Made by a program: the position numbers and the translations under genes
The notes under the pieces: model-generated
Told to the model about the DNA's origin: nothing
What the model saw: only the letters and a program-made list of their open reading frames with translations
The model's database searches: none
Shown: one piece after another, positions 50,268-58,382 of the stretch
Layout of the letters: every line of letters starts with the position of its first letter
Numbering within the stretch: position 1 is the first letter of the stretch
Origin: Streptomyces sp. CB01373
GTDB taxonomy: Bacteria > Actinomycetota > Actinomycetes > Streptomycetales > Streptomycetaceae
Direction: 5' to 3'
NCBI RefSeq assembly: GCF_002803075.1
Contig: NZ_NNBK01000013.1
Coordinates: 173,960-237,959 of the forward strand
Length of the DNA: 64,000 nt

Positions 50268-51511
50268 TGAATCCCCTCCACCATGTTCGGATCACCCTGT
50301 GCGCTGGCGTGGGCGTGCGTGGCGTCGTAGCTGACACCAACGCCCCTCAGCGCGATTTCTCGTGCCGCTTCCAGATAGGAGAGGGCACCGCTTGACCCTG
50401 GATCGTAAGTCAGCACCGTCTGCCCGTAGCTCGGCGCCTCGGAGATACGGACCGAGCGAGGAATGCTCGTCCGCAGCACCTCCTCACCGAAGTGGCTGCG
50501 CACCTCTTCCGCGACCTGGGACGCCAGGCGCGTCCGGCCGTCGTACATGGTGAGCAGGATGGTCGACACATGCAGGGTGGGGTTGAGATGCCCCCGGACC
50601 AGGTCGACGTTGCGGAGCAGCTGCCCCAGGCCCTCCAGCGCGTAGTACTCGCACTGAATCGGGATGAGAACCTCCTGGCCGGCGACGAGCGCGTTGACCG
50701 TCAGCAGGCCGAGCGAGGGCGGGCAGTCGATGAGGATGTAGTCCAGCGGCTGCTCGTAGGCCTGGATCGCCCGCTCAAGCCGGCTCTCCCGCGCCACCAG
50801 GGACACCAGCTCGATCTCCGCACCGGCGAGATCGATCGTGGCAGGAGCGCAGAAGAGACCCTCGACATCGGGGACGGGCTGGACGACCTCGGCCAGCGGC
50901 CTGCTCTCCACCAGGACGTCGTAGATGGAGGGGACATCGGCGTGATGGTCGATACCCAGCGCCGTGGAGGCATTGCCCTGCGGGTCGAGGTCGATCACCA
51001 GGACACGGGCACCGTGCAGAGCCAGCGAGGCGGCAAGGTTGACGGTCGTCGTCGTCTTGCCCACGCCGCCCTTCTGGTTGGCCACCACCATGACTCGGGT
51101 TTGTTCGGGCTGGGGCAGACCCTCGCCGGCGCGGCCCAGAGCCTCGACCGCCAGTTGGGCAGCACGACCGATGGGAGTGTCGTCCATCGGGGGCGGCGTT
51201 TCACGTGAAACATCCTCCCCCATCGATTCGGTACGGGGACCGGGGACCGGATCGGTCATCGGTCCCGCAATGTTGGCGTCGGACCGCAAGGATTCACTCT
51301 CCTCGACTTCAGGCTCGCAATGCACAGAGCCTCCCATGCCTTCGGGGTCGTGAACCAGTGAGGCCTGACGTTCTGTGGAGAAATCCACCTCTGTGGACAA
51401 CCCTGATCCCTGTCCGAGTGAACCGAGAGGCTTGCGGTCGCGAGGTTTGGCCGCAGCGCGACCACGGTCGATGATGCCGTGCAGCAGTGAGCGACGTTTC
51501 ACGTGAAACAC
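50264..51511 (-). CDS. parA: chromosome-partitioning ATPase ParA
   Basis: 415 residues as read. The deviant Walker A KGGVGKTT is at 147-154, and the Walker B DCPPSLG and other MinD/ParA blocks follow. It positions ParB-parS complexes in hyphae and during sporulation. The N-terminal 108 residues are not part of the ATPase; the start could be GTG 51511, ATG 51259, ATG 51223 or ATG 51187. Two parS sites fall in this leader, at 51496-51509 next to the first start and at 51198-51211 (VSRET, 101-105). Confidence 0.95.
   Translation of the reverse strand: MFHVKRRSLLHGIIDRGRAAAKPRDRKPLGSLGQGSGLSTEVDFSTERQASLVHDPEGMGGSVHCEPEVEESESLRSDANIAGPMTDPVPGPRTESMGEDVSRETPPPMDDTPIGRAAQLAVEALGRAGEGLPQPEQTRVMVVANQKGGVGKTTTTVNLAASLALHGARVLVIDLDPQGNASTALGIDHHADVPSIYDVLVESRPLAEVVQPVPDVEGLFCAPATIDLAGAEIELVSLVARESRLERAIQAYEQPLDYILIDCPPSLGLLTVNALVAGQEVLIPIQCEYYALEGLGQLLRNVDLVRGHLNPTLHVSTILLTMYDGRTRLASQVAEEVRSHFGEEVLRTSIPRSVRISEAPSYGQTVLTYDPGSSGALSYLEAAREIALRGVGVSYDATHAHASAQGDPNMVEGIQ
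51198..51211. other. parS site inside parA
   Basis: A perfect GTTTCACGTGAAAC encoding VSRET at 101-105 of ParA as read, or lying in the leader if ATG 51187 is the start. Confidence 0.93.
51496..51509. other. parS site at the parA 5' end
   Basis: A perfect GTTTCACGTGAAAC adjoining the longest parA start (read in frame as VFHVKR). ParB bound here could affect parAB expression. Confidence 0.93.
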
Positions 51512-51589
51512 GATGCACAGCGGCCGAGGTCGGACTGTCGCGACACTCCGGCATGCGGAGGTTTGGCAGCTTGTGTGGAGTACGACCGG

Positions 51590-52306
51590 CTATCGGCGCC
51601 GTCGTGTCCGACCCGTCCGCGCCGCCTTCGCCCGCTTGGCCGCGAAGCGCACGCCACCCGGGCTCTCCCCGACCTCGACCCGCACGACGGTGGAGCACGG
51701 ATCCACGACGCCCTCACCCACATGCAGGATGGACGTCTCCACCGCGCCGAGCTTACTCAGGGCAGTGGCCGCGCTCTTCAGCTCCTCCTCGGCGGTGTCC
51801 CCCTTGAGGGCCAGCATCTCCCCGTAGGGACGCAGCAGCGGGATGCCCCACGTCGCCAGGCGGTCCAGCGGCGCCACCGCGCGAGCGGTGACCACGTGGA
51901 CCGGCGGAAGCTGGCCCATCACTTCCTCGGCACGCCCCCGGACAACGGTGACGTGGTCGAGACCCAACAGCTCCACGACCTCGGTGAGAAAGTTGGTGCG
52001 CCGCAGCAGCGGCTCCAGCAGCGTGATCTTCAGGTCCTCGCGGACCAGGGCCAGGGGAATGCCGGGCAGACCGGCGCCCGAGCCCACGTCGCACACCGTC
52101 ACGCCCTCGGGAACCACCTCCGAGAGCACGGCACAGTTCAGCAGATGCCGCTCCCACAGACGGGGTACCTCACGCGGGCCGATCAGCCCTCGCTGCACTC
52201 CTGCCTCGGCCAGCAGCTCGGCGTACCGGACCGCATCCGTGAAGCGATCACCAAATACGTCACGTGCCTGCTCGGGCGCAGGGGGGAGCTCCGCTTCCGC
52301 CGTCAC
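51590..52306 (-). CDS. rsmG: 16S rRNA (guanine-527 N7)-methyltransferase RsmG (GidB)
   Basis: 238 residues. The SAM-binding motif is VCDVGSGAGLPGIPLALV near residue 73, and the GidB block RAVAPLDRLATWGIPLL follows. It methylates G527 of 16S rRNA; loss gives low-level streptomycin resistance. GTG 52306 follows AAGGA; ATG 52330 adds 8 residues. It lies upstream of parA on the same strand. Confidence 0.95.
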   Translation of the reverse strand: MTAEAELPPAPEQARDVFGDRFTDAVRYAELLAEAGVQRGLIGPREVPRLWERHLLNCAVLSEVVPEGVTVCDVGSGAGLPGIPLALVREDLKITLLEPLLRRTNFLTEVVELLGLDHVTVVRGRAEEVMGQLPPVHVVTARAVAPLDRLATWGIPLLRPYGEMLALKGDTAEEELKSAATALSKLGAVETSILHVGEGVVDPCSTVVRVEVGESPGGVRFAAKRAKAARTGRTRRRR

Positions 52307-52376
52307 GGGGACCGTCCTTCCGTACCGCATCGGCGCTCTCGGCGCCGACCATCAGAACTACCAGGCTGACAAAGTA

Positions 52377-52405
52377 CGGCCCCGCCTGCGCAACAGACGG
52401 GGCCG
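52377..52405 (-). terminator. short hairpin between jag and rsmG
   Basis: CGGCCCCG (52377-52384) pairs with CGGGGCCG (52398-52405), 18 bp after the jag stop. It may partly end transcription of the rpmH-jag block. Confidence 0.55.
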
Positions 52406-52422
52406 GTGGAACGTGGGACCGC

Positions 52423-52935
52423 TCAGGCGGGAAGCACGACGACGAAGCGCTGCGGCTCCTCGCCCTCCGACTCGCTGCGCAGGCCGGCGGCCTTGACCGC
52501 GTCGTGCACGACCTTGCGCTCGAACGGAGTCATCGGCTGCATCTTCACCGGCTCGCCACTGCTCTTGGCCTCGGCGGCGGCCTTCGCACCCAGCTCGGAC
52601 AGCTCGGTCCGCTTCTTGGCGCGGTAGCCCGCGATGTCCAGCATCAGACGGCTGCGGTCGCCGGTCTCCCGGTGCACGGCCAGGCGCGTGAGCTCCTGCA
52701 GTGCCTCCAGCACCTCGCCGTCCCGGCCGACCAGCTTCTGCAGGTCGCGACCGCTGCTGTCACTGATGATCGAGACAGAGGCGCGGTCGGCCTCGACATC
52801 CATGTCGATGTCACCGTCGAGGTCGGCGATGTCCAGTAGACCCTCGAGGTAGTCCGCCGCGATCTCGCCCTCCTGCTCCAGGCGGGTCAGGGCGTCCGCG
52901 CCCTCGGCAGCGGCGGAGGTGGTGCCTTCCGTCAC
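52423..52935 (-). CDS. jag: Jag-family RNA-binding protein (KhpB)
   Basis: 170 residues with a KH-like domain (about 60-105, GRDLQKLVGRDGEVLEALQ) and a C-terminal R3H domain (RSRLMLDIAGYRAKKRTEL, then MTPFERKVVHDAV). It binds RNA and is linked to division and cell wall growth in other bacteria. No Jag-N domain is present. Stop and start of neighbours are close to yidC (15 bp). Confidence 0.93.
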   Translation of the reverse strand: MTEGTTSAAAEGADALTRLEQEGEIAADYLEGLLDIADLDGDIDMDVEADRASVSIISDSSGRDLQKLVGRDGEVLEALQELTRLAVHRETGDRSRLMLDIAGYRAKKRTELSELGAKAAAEAKSSGEPVKMQPMTPFERKVVHDAVKAAGLRSESEGEEPQRFVVVLPA

Positions 52936-52950
52936 GGGATGGGCTCCTTC

Positions 52951-54231
52951 TTACTTCTTGGACGGGGACTTGGGCCGCTGCGGACCCTTGCGCTGTCCGG
53001 ACTGGGCCTTGCTGCGGGTGCCGTTGCCGGGCTTCGAGGCGGCCTTCTTGCCCGCCGCGGCCGGAGCGTCCTCCGGCTCGTCGGACTTGGTCAGCGACAA
53101 GGACTCCGTCGCCTCCTCGGCCGGCTTCGTGCCGCCCGACTGACGCTGCGCCTTGCTCTGCCGCTTGGGCTGCTGGCGCCGGGGAGCGGTAGCGGTGGCG
53201 GTAGTGGTCGTTCCGTCCTCGGCCTGCGCCACGGCGGCGTTCTCGCCCTTCATCACGGAGCCGTCCGACTGGGCCGCGAGACCCGCCTTGTTCAGACCGT
53301 TGATGAACTTGCGCTCGAACTCGTTGCGGTCACGACCCTTGACCACGATCGCCTTGACGATGGCCTTCTCCCGCCGGTTGCGGGTCTTGCCATGGTGCGA
53401 GACGTGCTTGAAGAGCCGCTCCAGGTAGGCGGCCTGGGCCTTGGAACCCGGGGTGGGGTTGTTGTGGATGACGTACATCTGCTGGCCCATGGTCCACACG
53501 TTGGTGGTCAGCCAGTAGACGAGGACACCGACGGGGAAGTTGATGCCGAAGATGGCGAACATGACCGGGAAGACGTACATCAGCATCTTCTGCTGCTGCA
53601 TGAACGGCGTCTTCACCGTCGTGTCGACGTTCTTCGTCATCAGCTGGCGCTGCGTGTAGAACTGCGACGCCGACATCAGGATGATCATGACTGCGGTCAC
53701 CACGCGGACGTCGGTCAGCGTGGCGCCGAGCGCGGTGACCTTGTCGGTGCTGTCCATGAACTTCGCGGCGAGCGGCGCCCCCACGATGTGCGCCTTACGG
53801 GCACTGGCCAGCAGCTGATCGTCGATGACACCGATCGTCTTGCCCGTCGCGATGCCGTTGAGCACGTGGTACAGGGCGAAGAAGAACGGCGACTGCGCCA
53901 GGATGGGAAGGCACGAGGAGAGCGGGTTGGTACCCGACTCCTTGTAGAGCTTCATCATCTCTTCGGACTGGCGCTGCTTGTCGTTCTTGTAGCGCTCCTG
54001 GATCTTCTTCATCTCGGGCTGGAGCGTCTGCATCGCCCGGGTCGCCTTGATCTGCTTCACGAAGAGCGGAATCAGGCAGACGCGGATCAGAATCACCAAG
54101 GACACGATGGACAGGCCCCAGGCCCACCCGGTGTCAGGGCCGAAGATCGTGCCGTACACCGTGTGGAACTGGACGATGACCCAGGAAACGGGTGTCGTGA
54201 TGAAGCTGAAGAGGCTGGCAATCGTGTCCAC
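52951..54231 (-). CDS. yidC: membrane protein insertase YidC
   Basis: 426 residues. Five or so helices carry the Oxa1/YidC core (TGWAWGLSIVSLVILIRVCL, then QKMLMYVFPVMFAIFGINFPVG). A basic tail of about 130 residues (RRQQPKRQSKAQRQ, ending KGPQRPKSPSKK) would contact ribosomes. It inserts membrane proteins with or without Sec. GTG 54231 lies 3 bp past the yidD stop. Confidence 0.96.
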   Translation of the reverse strand: MDTIASLFSFITTPVSWVIVQFHTVYGTIFGPDTGWAWGLSIVSLVILIRVCLIPLFVKQIKATRAMQTLQPEMKKIQERYKNDKQRQSEEMMKLYKESGTNPLSSCLPILAQSPFFFALYHVLNGIATGKTIGVIDDQLLASARKAHIVGAPLAAKFMDSTDKVTALGATLTDVRVVTAVMIILMSASQFYTQRQLMTKNVDTTVKTPFMQQQKMLMYVFPVMFAIFGINFPVGVLVYWLTTNVWTMGQQMYVIHNNPTPGSKAQAAYLERLFKHVSHHGKTRNRREKAIVKAIVVKGRDRNEFERKFINGLNKAGLAAQSDGSVMKGENAAVAQAEDGTTTTATATAPRRQQPKRQSKAQRQSGGTKPAEEATESLSLTKSDEPEDAPAAAGKKAASKPGNGTRSKAQSGQRKGPQRPKSPSKK

Positions 54232-54234
54232 TAA

Positions 54235-54588
54235 TCATGCTCCTTGGGCATGGGACGAGGTCTCTGCGGCCGGGACCGCCGGCATCTTCCCGTCGGTGGC
54301 CGTTTCGGCGGCGGAGGACCCGCCCCTGCGCGCACGCCAGGCGTCACGCAGCATTTCGTGCCACCGCGGACGCTTGCGCGGCGGAACATGGTCCACACCG
54401 CCGAGCGACCACGGATTGCACCGTAGGATGCGCCACGCTGTGAGCGCCGTTCCCTTGATCGCACCGTGCCGGTCGATGGCCGTGTAGCCGTAGTGGGAAC
54501 ACGATGGGTAGTACTTGCACACCGGCCCGAGCAACGGGCTGATGGTCCACTGGTACAGCTTGATCAGAGCCAGCAGCGGGTACTTCAT
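54235..54588 (-). CDS. yidD: membrane protein insertion efficiency factor YidD
   Basis: 117 residues. The family core is LLALIKLYQWTISPLLGPVC then KYYPSCSHYGYTAI and GAIKGTALTAWRILRCNPW, with three conserved cysteines. A disordered C-terminal tail follows. It overlaps the rnpA stop by 4 bp and adjoins yidC, the usual order. Confidence 0.95.
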   Translation of the reverse strand: MKYPLLALIKLYQWTISPLLGPVCKYYPSCSHYGYTAIDRHGAIKGTALTAWRILRCNPWSLGGVDHVPPRKRPRWHEMLRDAWRARRGGSSAAETATDGKMPAVPAAETSSHAQGA

Positions 54589-54956
54589 CGCGTGCCCCCT
54601 CCCAGCAGCCGTCGAAGGGCGGCATCCAGGTCTCGGGCCAGCTGTGCGTGGTCGGCGTCGCCCGCACCGGGCAGCGCTCGTACGACTACCAGGCTACCGG
54701 GGGGCAGCAAGGCGACTCGGTCGTGCATCAGATGGCGAAGTCTGCGCTTCACCGCGTTGCGGACGACCGCGCCGCCCACCGCCTTGCTCACGACGAAACC
54801 CGCACGCGACGGGGGAGCGCTCTCCCCTGGCGCGTGCGGGTCCGTGGCACCGCTGCGTAGATGGACGACGAGAAGCGGGCGTCCGGCTCGACGCCCTCGT
54901 CGTACCGCGGTCGCGAAGTCCTCGCGCCGCCTCAGCCGGTTCTGGGTGGGCAGCAC
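54585..54956 (-). CDS. rnpA: ribonuclease P protein component
   Basis: 123 residues, with RNAVKRRLRHLMHD as the RNA-binding signature near residue 62. It is the protein subunit of RNase P, which matures tRNA 5' ends. It follows rpmH by 21 bp and overlaps yidD. Confidence 0.96.
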   Translation of the reverse strand: MLPTQNRLRRREDFATAVRRGRRAGRPLLVVHLRSGATDPHAPGESAPPSRAGFVVSKAVGGAVVRNAVKRRLRHLMHDRVALLPPGSLVVVRALPGAGDADHAQLARDLDAALRRLLGGGTR

Positions 54957-54977
54957 GACGTCATGACCTGACCGGAA

Positions 54978-55115
54978 TCAGGCGGACAGACGGGCGCGAC
55001 CCTTGCTACGGCGAGACGCGAGAATCGCGCGGCCGGCACGGGTGCGCATACGCAGCCGGAAGCCGTGGGTCTTCGCGCGACGACGGTTGTTCGGCTGGAA
55101 GGTGCGCTTGCTCAC
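54978..55115 (-). CDS. rpmH: 50S ribosomal protein L34
   Basis: 45 residues, MSKRTFQPNNRRRAKTHGF and on to RKGRARLSA-type end (here SKGRARLSA), too short for many gene finders. GTG 55115 is the start. It is the first gene of the leftward rpmH-rnpA-yidD-yidC-jag block, back to back with dnaA. Confidence 0.97.
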   Translation of the reverse strand: MSKRTFQPNNRRRAKTHGFRLRMRTRAGRAILASRRSKGRARLSA

Positions 55116-55491
55116 TCGGGGGCTCCAGAAAGAATCAGTAGTGGCGGGGTGCCGTCCTGGCTGTCACCGTGCGCCCACGAGTAGCTCGCAGTAACGCCCA
55201 AGTGCACCGCTGTCCGATCACCCTTGACGTGATCTGTGCCCTTCGGAGGCAGGCGGCAGCAGCCATCGACAACTCGACCTGGGTACGGTACGCGCGGCTG
55301 GGCCATCCGGTCAAACCCGCCTCCCCCGAGGGACACTGTCCACAGGCTGGGGACAACGACTTGAACCGCAGCCGTCACGCTGACTACCGTGACTGGACTC
55401 CGATTCGTTCCCATGTCCCCCGCCCCACCCGTTTTAGATACCGACCCGTCCCGCACCACACGTTCGTGGGACCTGTGAGAGAGCGTGCCCT
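55116..55491. promoter_or_regulatory. rpmH / dnaA divergent promoter region with two DnaA boxes
   Basis: 376 bp without genes. CTGTCCACA (55336-55344) and TGGGGACAA (55348-55356, complement TTGTCCCCA) form a pair of DnaA-box-like sites 136-156 bp before dnaA. A box pair in this promoter is known to mediate autorepression of dnaA in streptomycetes. The promoter elements themselves were not fixed. Confidence 0.7.
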
Positions 55492-57468
55492 GTGGCTGAC
55501 GTACCTGCCGATCTTGCCGCAGTGTGGCCACGGGTTCTTGACCAGCTTCTCGGCGAGGGACACGTACACGGCGTCGAGGCGAAGGACGAACACTGGATCC
55601 GGCGCTGCCAGCCGCTCGCGCTGGTCGCGGACACCGCGCTGCTCGCGGTGCCGAACGAATTCGCCAAGGGCGTACTCGAAGGGCGCCTCGCCCCGGCCGT
55701 CAGCGAGTCGCTGAGCCGCGAGTGCGGCCGCCCGATCCGCATCGCGATCACCGTCGACAGCTCTGTGGGCGAGTCCCAGGCCCCCGCGCCCGCCCCGGCG
55801 CCGCGCTACGAGGACCAGGAGCTGCCCACGGGCCAGGGCGGCGGCTACGAGGGCTACGGCAGGCGCCGGGCGGACGCCCACCGTCCCGCCCGCCCCGACC
55901 AGTACCCGGGCGGCCAGGGCGACCAGATGCCGCCCCATCGCACGGGCGCCCAGCCGGCGGACGGCGGCGACCACCTCCCGACCGCCCGTCCCGCCTACCC
56001 CTCGGAGTACGCCGAGTACCAGCGTCCCGAGCCCGGCGCCTGGCCCCGCCACCACCAGGACGACTACGGGTGGCAGCAGCAGCGGCTCGGCTTCCCGGAG
56101 CGGGACCCCTACGCCTCGCCGTCCCAGGACGCCTACGGCCCGCAGGAGACCGGATACGGCCACCAGGACGCGTACGGGCCGGCCAAGGACTCCTACGCGC
56201 AGGACTACCGCTCCCCCTCGATGGAGCGCCCGCCGTACGACCAGCCGCGCTCCGACTACGACCCGTCCCGCGGCGATTACGAGGCCCGTGACGCCCGTGA
56301 CTACGACCAGCGCGACACCGGCCACCGCGAGCAGCCGGAGCCGGCCGGCCCCGGTCATGCGCGCCGCGGCGGCCCCCACGGCGCCCCCGGCCCGCTGGCC
56401 GCGCAGCCCGCACCGGCGGCCGGACCCGTCGAGCCGACCGCGCGCCTGAACCCCAAGTACCTCTTCGACACGTTCGTCATCGGCGCGTCCAACCGCTTCG
56501 CGCACGCGGCCGCGGTCGCCGTCGCCGAGGCACCCGCCAAGGCGTACAACCCCCTGTTCATCTATGGGGAGTCCGGGCTCGGCAAGACGCACCTGCTGCA
56601 CGCGATCGGCCACTACGCGCGCAGCCTGTACCCGGGCACGCGCGTGCGCTACGTGAGCTCCGAGGAGTTCACCAACGAGTTCATCAACTCCATCCGCGAC
56701 GGCAAGGGCGACAGCTTCCGCAAGCGGTACCGCGAGATGGACATCCTGCTCGTCGACGACATCCAGTTCCTCGCGGACAAGGAGTCGACGCAGGAGGAGT
56801 TCTTCCACACCTTCAACACCCTCCACAACGCCAACAAGCAGATCGTGCTCTCCAGCGACCGGCCGCCCAAGCAGCTCGTGACGCTGGAGGACCGGCTGCG
56901 CAACCGGTTCGAGTGGGGGCTGATCACCGACGTCCAGCCGCCCGAGCTGGAGACGCGTATCGCGATCCTGCGCAAGAAGGCGGTGCAGGAGCAGCTGAAC
57001 GCCCCGCCCGAGGTGCTGGAGTTCATCGCCTCGCGGATCTCGCGCAACATCCGCGAGCTGGAGGGCGCGCTGATCCGGGTGACGGCGTTCGCCTCGCTCA
57101 ACCGGCAGCCGGTGGACCTGGGCCTGACGGAAATCGTCCTGAAGGACCTCATCCCCGGCGGCGAGGACTCGACCCCCGAGATCACCGCGCCGGCCATCAT
57201 GGCGTCGACCGCGGACTACTTCGGCCTCACGGTCGAGGACCTGTGCGGCACCTCGCGCGGCCGCCAGCTGGTCACGGCCCGCCAGATCGCCATGTACCTG
57301 TGCCGGGAGCTGACCGACCTGTCGCTGCCGAAGATCGGCGCGCAGTTCGGCGGCCGCGACCACACCACCGTGATGCACGCGGACCGCAAGATCCGCGCGC
57401 TGATGGCCGAGCGGCGCTCCATCTACAACCAGGTCACGGAGCTGACCAACCGCATCAAGAACGGCTGA
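55492..57468 (+). CDS. dnaA: replication initiator DnaA
   Basis: 658 residues, larger than the 450-470 of most bacteria. Domain I (1-90) is followed by a disordered domain II of about 215 residues rich in Pro, Gly, Asp, Tyr. Domain III has Walker A GESGLGKT (359-366) and Walker B LLVDDIQFL. Domain IV carries the DnaA-box-binding block IGAQFGGRDHTTVMHADRKI. It opens oriC, which lies directly downstream. GTG 55492 follows GAGAGAG. The long domain II is typical of streptomycetes. Confidence 0.98.
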   Translation: MADVPADLAAVWPRVLDQLLGEGHVHGVEAKDEHWIRRCQPLALVADTALLAVPNEFAKGVLEGRLAPAVSESLSRECGRPIRIAITVDSSVGESQAPAPAPAPRYEDQELPTGQGGGYEGYGRRRADAHRPARPDQYPGGQGDQMPPHRTGAQPADGGDHLPTARPAYPSEYAEYQRPEPGAWPRHHQDDYGWQQQRLGFPERDPYASPSQDAYGPQETGYGHQDAYGPAKDSYAQDYRSPSMERPPYDQPRSDYDPSRGDYEARDARDYDQRDTGHREQPEPAGPGHARRGGPHGAPGPLAAQPAPAAGPVEPTARLNPKYLFDTFVIGASNRFAHAAAVAVAEAPAKAYNPLFIYGESGLGKTHLLHAIGHYARSLYPGTRVRYVSSEEFTNEFINSIRDGKGDSFRKRYREMDILLVDDIQFLADKESTQEEFFHTFNTLHNANKQIVLSSDRPPKQLVTLEDRLRNRFEWGLITDVQPPELETRIAILRKKAVQEQLNAPPEVLEFIASRISRNIRELEGALIRVTAFASLNRQPVDLGLTEIVLKDLIPGGEDSTPEITAPAIMASTADYFGLTVEDLCGTSRGRQLVTARQIAMYLCRELTDLSLPKIGAQFGGRDHTTVMHADRKIRALMAERRSIYNQVTELTNRIKNG

Positions 57469-57487
57469 GAACACCCACAGCGGCGCT

Positions 57488-57524
57488 CAGGGCGCCTCCG
57501 GGAGCGGATCCCGGAGGCGCCCTG
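57488..57524 (+). terminator. terminator after dnaA
   Basis: A perfect 16-bp stem (57488-57503 with 57509-57524) with a 5-nt loop separates dnaA transcription from oriC. Confidence 0.92.
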
Positions 57525-57614
57525 AGTCGTTGCGGCGTCCAGCCGTCCGGCGCTGAGCCGTTGCGCCGCCCGTCCCTGAGCCGTCGCGGCGTACTGCCCC
57601 GAGCCGTCGGGCGT
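57524..57614. repeat. four GC-rich direct repeats at the left edge of oriC
   Basis: GAGYCGTYGSG-type motifs start at 57524, 57555, 57578 and 57601, spaced 31, 23 and 23 bp. They lie between the dnaA terminator and the first DnaA box. The function is unknown. Confidence 0.6.
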
Positions 57615-57650
57615 CCACCGCTGTTCGAATCCGCGGCGGGTTACGGCCGT

Positions 57651-58222
57651 CCTCCACAGATTCGCCGACTTTTTTCCGTCCACATCCTGGGGACCGGGAA
57701 GTTGTCCAGATCGCTTCCACAGGCTGTGCGATCGGCACATCATCCCCCCAGCTCAGAGGCCTGTGGAATGGTGGACGAACGATCTCCACAGACTGTGGAT
57801 GAAGCGGATGTCCACAGGTGGCGGCCAGAGTTGTCCACCGGCAACCCACAGGCTGGGGGCCGTTGTCCCCAAGGATCGGCTGCTTCTCCACACCCCTGTC
57901 CACTGTTCGGCAACGCGACGCCCCTGGTCACCGCGTCGAGTGAAAGCCGTCACACCGAGCCACACGGTTGGCATGTGGGAAACCTGGGTAAAGCTGGGGA
58001 CGCAGCTGGGGAGAACTGCCCTCAGCCTGTGGGCGGGGTGTGCAGAACTTCCCGTTCTCCACAGAGACGGTGAGTTGTCCACCGGTCCCACCCACAGGGC
58101 CCGTGGACAAAATTCCCGTGCTGAGCTGGGCAAACGTGGTTATCCACGGTATCCACAGGCCCTACTACTACTGCTGACCAGAGAGAGAGCGGAATCCGTT
58201 TCGAAGCGGGGCCTGTGCACAA
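57651..58222. other. oriC: chromosomal replication origin oriC
   Basis: The dnaA-dnaN gap is 914 bp long and non-coding. I find about 19 DnaA-box-like nonamers on both strands around TTGTCCACA, among them 57676, 57702, 57782, 57808, 57831, 57884, 57896, 58055, 58075, 58102 (reverse), 58140, 58149 and 58214 (reverse). They are densest in two arms, 57650-57905 and 58055-58222, around a region 57905-58054 with few boxes. No perfect TTGTCCACA is present; most sites differ at one or two positions. No strong AT-rich unwinding element is visible. Confidence 0.95.
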
Positions 58223-58382
58223 CTCGAGCTCTCGAGCCCGACCGCGCCTCGCAGCGACTTGACCCCGACGGGCGCCTACTGTCAGTGCTGTGCGTCAGAC
58301 TGGTCCCCGGTGTCCTTCCCGTCCCAGTGGGCGGTGACACCGAGTCGGAGGACTCAGTAGCAACAGCAGGAGGCGGCTTACG

